Notes under the pieces: model-generated
What the model was told of the DNA's origin: nothing
Databases searched by the model: none
What the model saw: only the letters and a program-made list of their open reading frames with translations
Translations under genes and position numbers: made by a program
Assembly (NCBI GenBank): GCA_049520395.1
Contig: JBEKPV010000030.1
Span: forward strand, 1 to 24,100
Source of the DNA: UBA1161 sp049520395
GTDB taxonomy: Bacteria; Planctomycetota; Phycisphaerae; Tepidisphaerales; Tepidisphaeraceae
Direction: 5' to 3'
Length of the DNA stretch: 24,100 nucleotides
Part shown: piece after piece, positions 23,086 through 24,100 of the stretch
Position numbering within the stretch: the first letter of the stretch is position 1
Layout: each line of letters opens with the position of its first letter

Positions 23086-23158
23086 GGGGCCGTAGCTCAA
23101 TTGGGAGAGCACCACGTTTGCAACGTGGGGGTTGGCGGTTCGAGCCCGCTCGGCTCCA
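23086..23158 (+). tRNA. tRNA-Ala(TGC)
   Basis: A full cloverleaf can be folded. The acceptor stem is GGGGCCG with CGGCTCC (one G-T pair). The D arm is GCTC/GAGC around AATTGGGA. The anticodon stem is CCACG/CGTGG with loop TTTGCAA, so the anticodon is TGC at 23119-23121, reading GCN alanine codons. A 5-nt variable loop follows, then a T arm GGCGG/CCGCT with loop TTCGAGC. The discriminator base is A. No CCA is encoded (ATT follows), so the end must be added by tRNA nucleotidyltransferase. It lies 16 nt after xylA, with no terminator hairpin seen downstream. Confidence 0.97.
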
Positions 23159-23203
23159 TTGGGGTGTTTTAAGTCTTATCCGTTGCGGCGAAATTGAAGC
23201 ATC

Positions 23204-24100
23204 TCACGCCGCCTTGGAGCGGATTTTGTGGAAATATTCGGCGAGCATGTTGACCAGAAGATTCCGGTCGATCGGCTTGCTGGCGTAGTTATCGCAGCCG
23301 CAGCCCAGGCATTTTTCGCGGTCGGAATCCATCGCGTGAGCGGTGAGGGCGATCACGATGCCGTCGTACTGTTTTTGGCGGAGTTTGCTGGTGGCGGCGT
23401 AGCCGTCCATTTCGGGCATTTGCATGTCCATGAGAATGACGTCGAAGGGATTTTTTTCACCGGCGGCGAGCATGGCGGCGTCGTAGGCGAGACGGCCGTT
23501 CTCGGCCAGCGTGACCGCAGCGCCGCGGCTGCGCAGGATGTGCCCGATGAGGCGTTGGTTGTCGACGCCGTCTTCGGCCAGGAGAATACGCATCCCATCG
23601 AGACGGACTTTCTGCTGATTTCCAAGCTGTTCCACCGAATCCTCCAGTTGCCCGATCGCCAGGGGCTGATCGGTCATCGCTGAACCTTTAATCGAACCGG
23701 TGTCCACCGTGACGGTGAAAGTGCTCCCTTCACCGTGGCGGCTGTAGACGCTAATGTCGCCGCCCATCATTTCGGCCAGGCGTTTGGAAATGGTCAGGCC
23801 CAAACCCGAGCCGCCGAATTTTCGCGCGGTCGAAGGGTCGGCCTGTGAAAACGGCCGAAATAGATTGGTGATTTGGGCTTCGGTTAATCCGATCCCGGTA
23901 TCCATGATGTCAATTTGCAGTTTTGGATGTTCATCCTCCGGCGAGCCATTTAGTCGCACGACCATACGCACCGCGCCTTCGGAGGTGAACTTGATGGCGT
24001 TGCCGACGAGGTTGATCAGGACTTGCCGCAGGCGCGTGGGGTCGCCTTGAATGGTCTGCGGAATTTTCCCGTCGAACTCGACGTGCAGCGCCAGTTTTTT
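23204..24100 (-). CDS. Hybrid sensor histidine kinase, 3' part (ATPase + receiver), truncated by window edge
   Basis: The C-terminal 298 residues of a hybrid histidine kinase; the frame is open to the window end, so the sensor and His-dimerisation parts lie outside. The visible ATPase domain has the N-box GDPTRLRQVLINLVGNAIKF, then DIMDTGIGL, FRPFSQADPSTARKFGGSGL and GLTISKRLAEMMGG. A linker leads to a receiver domain: LAEDGVDNQRLI with the acidic pair, phospho-acceptor Asp in VILMDMQMPEMDGYAAT, ALTAHAM and the Lys in YASKPIDR. The protein ends soon after the receiver, so no Hpt or output domain follows; phosphate probably goes to a separate phosphotransfer protein. The BarA/ArcB-like layout is family knowledge; the signal is unknown. 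It is convergent with xylA and the tRNA. Confidence 0.93.
   Translation of the reverse strand, partial: KKLALHVEFDGKIPQTIQGDPTRLRQVLINLVGNAIKFTSEGAVRMVVRLNGSPEDEHPKLQIDIMDTGIGLTEAQITNLFRPFSQADPSTARKFGGSGLGLTISKRLAEMMGGDISVYSRHGEGSTFTVTVDTGSIKGSAMTDQPLAIGQLEDSVEQLGNQQKVRLDGMRILLAEDGVDNQRLIGHILRSRGAAVTLAENGRLAYDAAMLAAGEKNPFDVILMDMQMPEMDGYAATSKLRQKQYDGIVIALTAHAMDSDREKCLGCGCDNYASKPIDRNLLVNMLAEYFHKIRSKAA

Noticed and set aside
23070..23203. Possible integration (att) site at the tRNA-Ala gene
   Set aside because: No repeat of the tRNA 3' end, integrase or composition change was found on either side within the window.
1..24100. CRISPR array, insertion sequence, prophage or known defence island
   Set aside because: No regularly spaced repeats, transposase, integrase or phage structural gene is present. 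The annotated genes account for nearly all bases.

Overview
The window looks like chromosomal DNA of a GC-rich Gram-negative-type bacterium. I think a member of the Planctomycetota (possibly Phycisphaerae-like) is most likely. The basis is the gene mix: a DUF1569 protein, large TPR-glycosyltransferase fusions, a LutABC set and palindromic GAGGG/CCGG-type dispersed repeats. It also rests on G-rich coding strands and very tight packing. No rRNA or marker protein is present, so the taxonomy is inference. I saw no phage, transposase or CRISPR signal. Coding density is near total, and no stretch longer than about 150 bases lacks a gene.

Layout. (1) 1-3964, plus strand: a 5'-truncated M3 oligopeptidase, trpF, a GlcD-type FAD oxidase and a DUF1569 protein, all overlapping or nearly touching. 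(2) 3864-5882, minus: a YfhO-type membrane protein whose 3' end overlaps the DUF1569 gene by 101 bp. (3) 6014-11358, plus: a run of six genes. It holds a small four-helix membrane protein, a RegB/PrrB-type redox sensor kinase, its RegA/PrrA-type regulator, then lutA, lutB and lutC for lactate oxidation. A redox two-component system physically joined to a lactate-oxidation operon, with a GlcD-type flavoprotein 5 kb upstream, suggests redox-gated use of lactate or glycolate. (4) 17953-11351, minus: a four-gene operon with junctions of -4, +3 and +1 nt. It encodes a giant GT4-TPR-GT41 (SPINDLY/OGT-like) protein, a TPR-GT9 protein, an archaeal-adenylate-kinase-like/deoxyribosyltransferase-like fusion with a degenerate P-loop, and a TonB-like protein. 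This is the most unusual part of the window. (5) 17987-23158: a secreted S1/P1-type zinc nuclease (plus), a SpoU-family RNA methyltransferase (minus), an ArnT/PMT-type GT39 glycosyltransferase (plus), a class I xylose isomerase of actinobacterial type (plus) and tRNA-Ala(TGC). (6) 23204-24100, minus: the 3' part of a hybrid histidine kinase running off the window.

Small-scale structure: a perfect 9-bp hairpin lies between regB and regA. A palindromic repeat appears between lutA and lutB and again around and inside the start of the GT39 gene, where it is translated. Convergent gene pairs overlap at their 3' ends by 8, 22 and 101 bp, and I found no classic intrinsic terminator anywhere.
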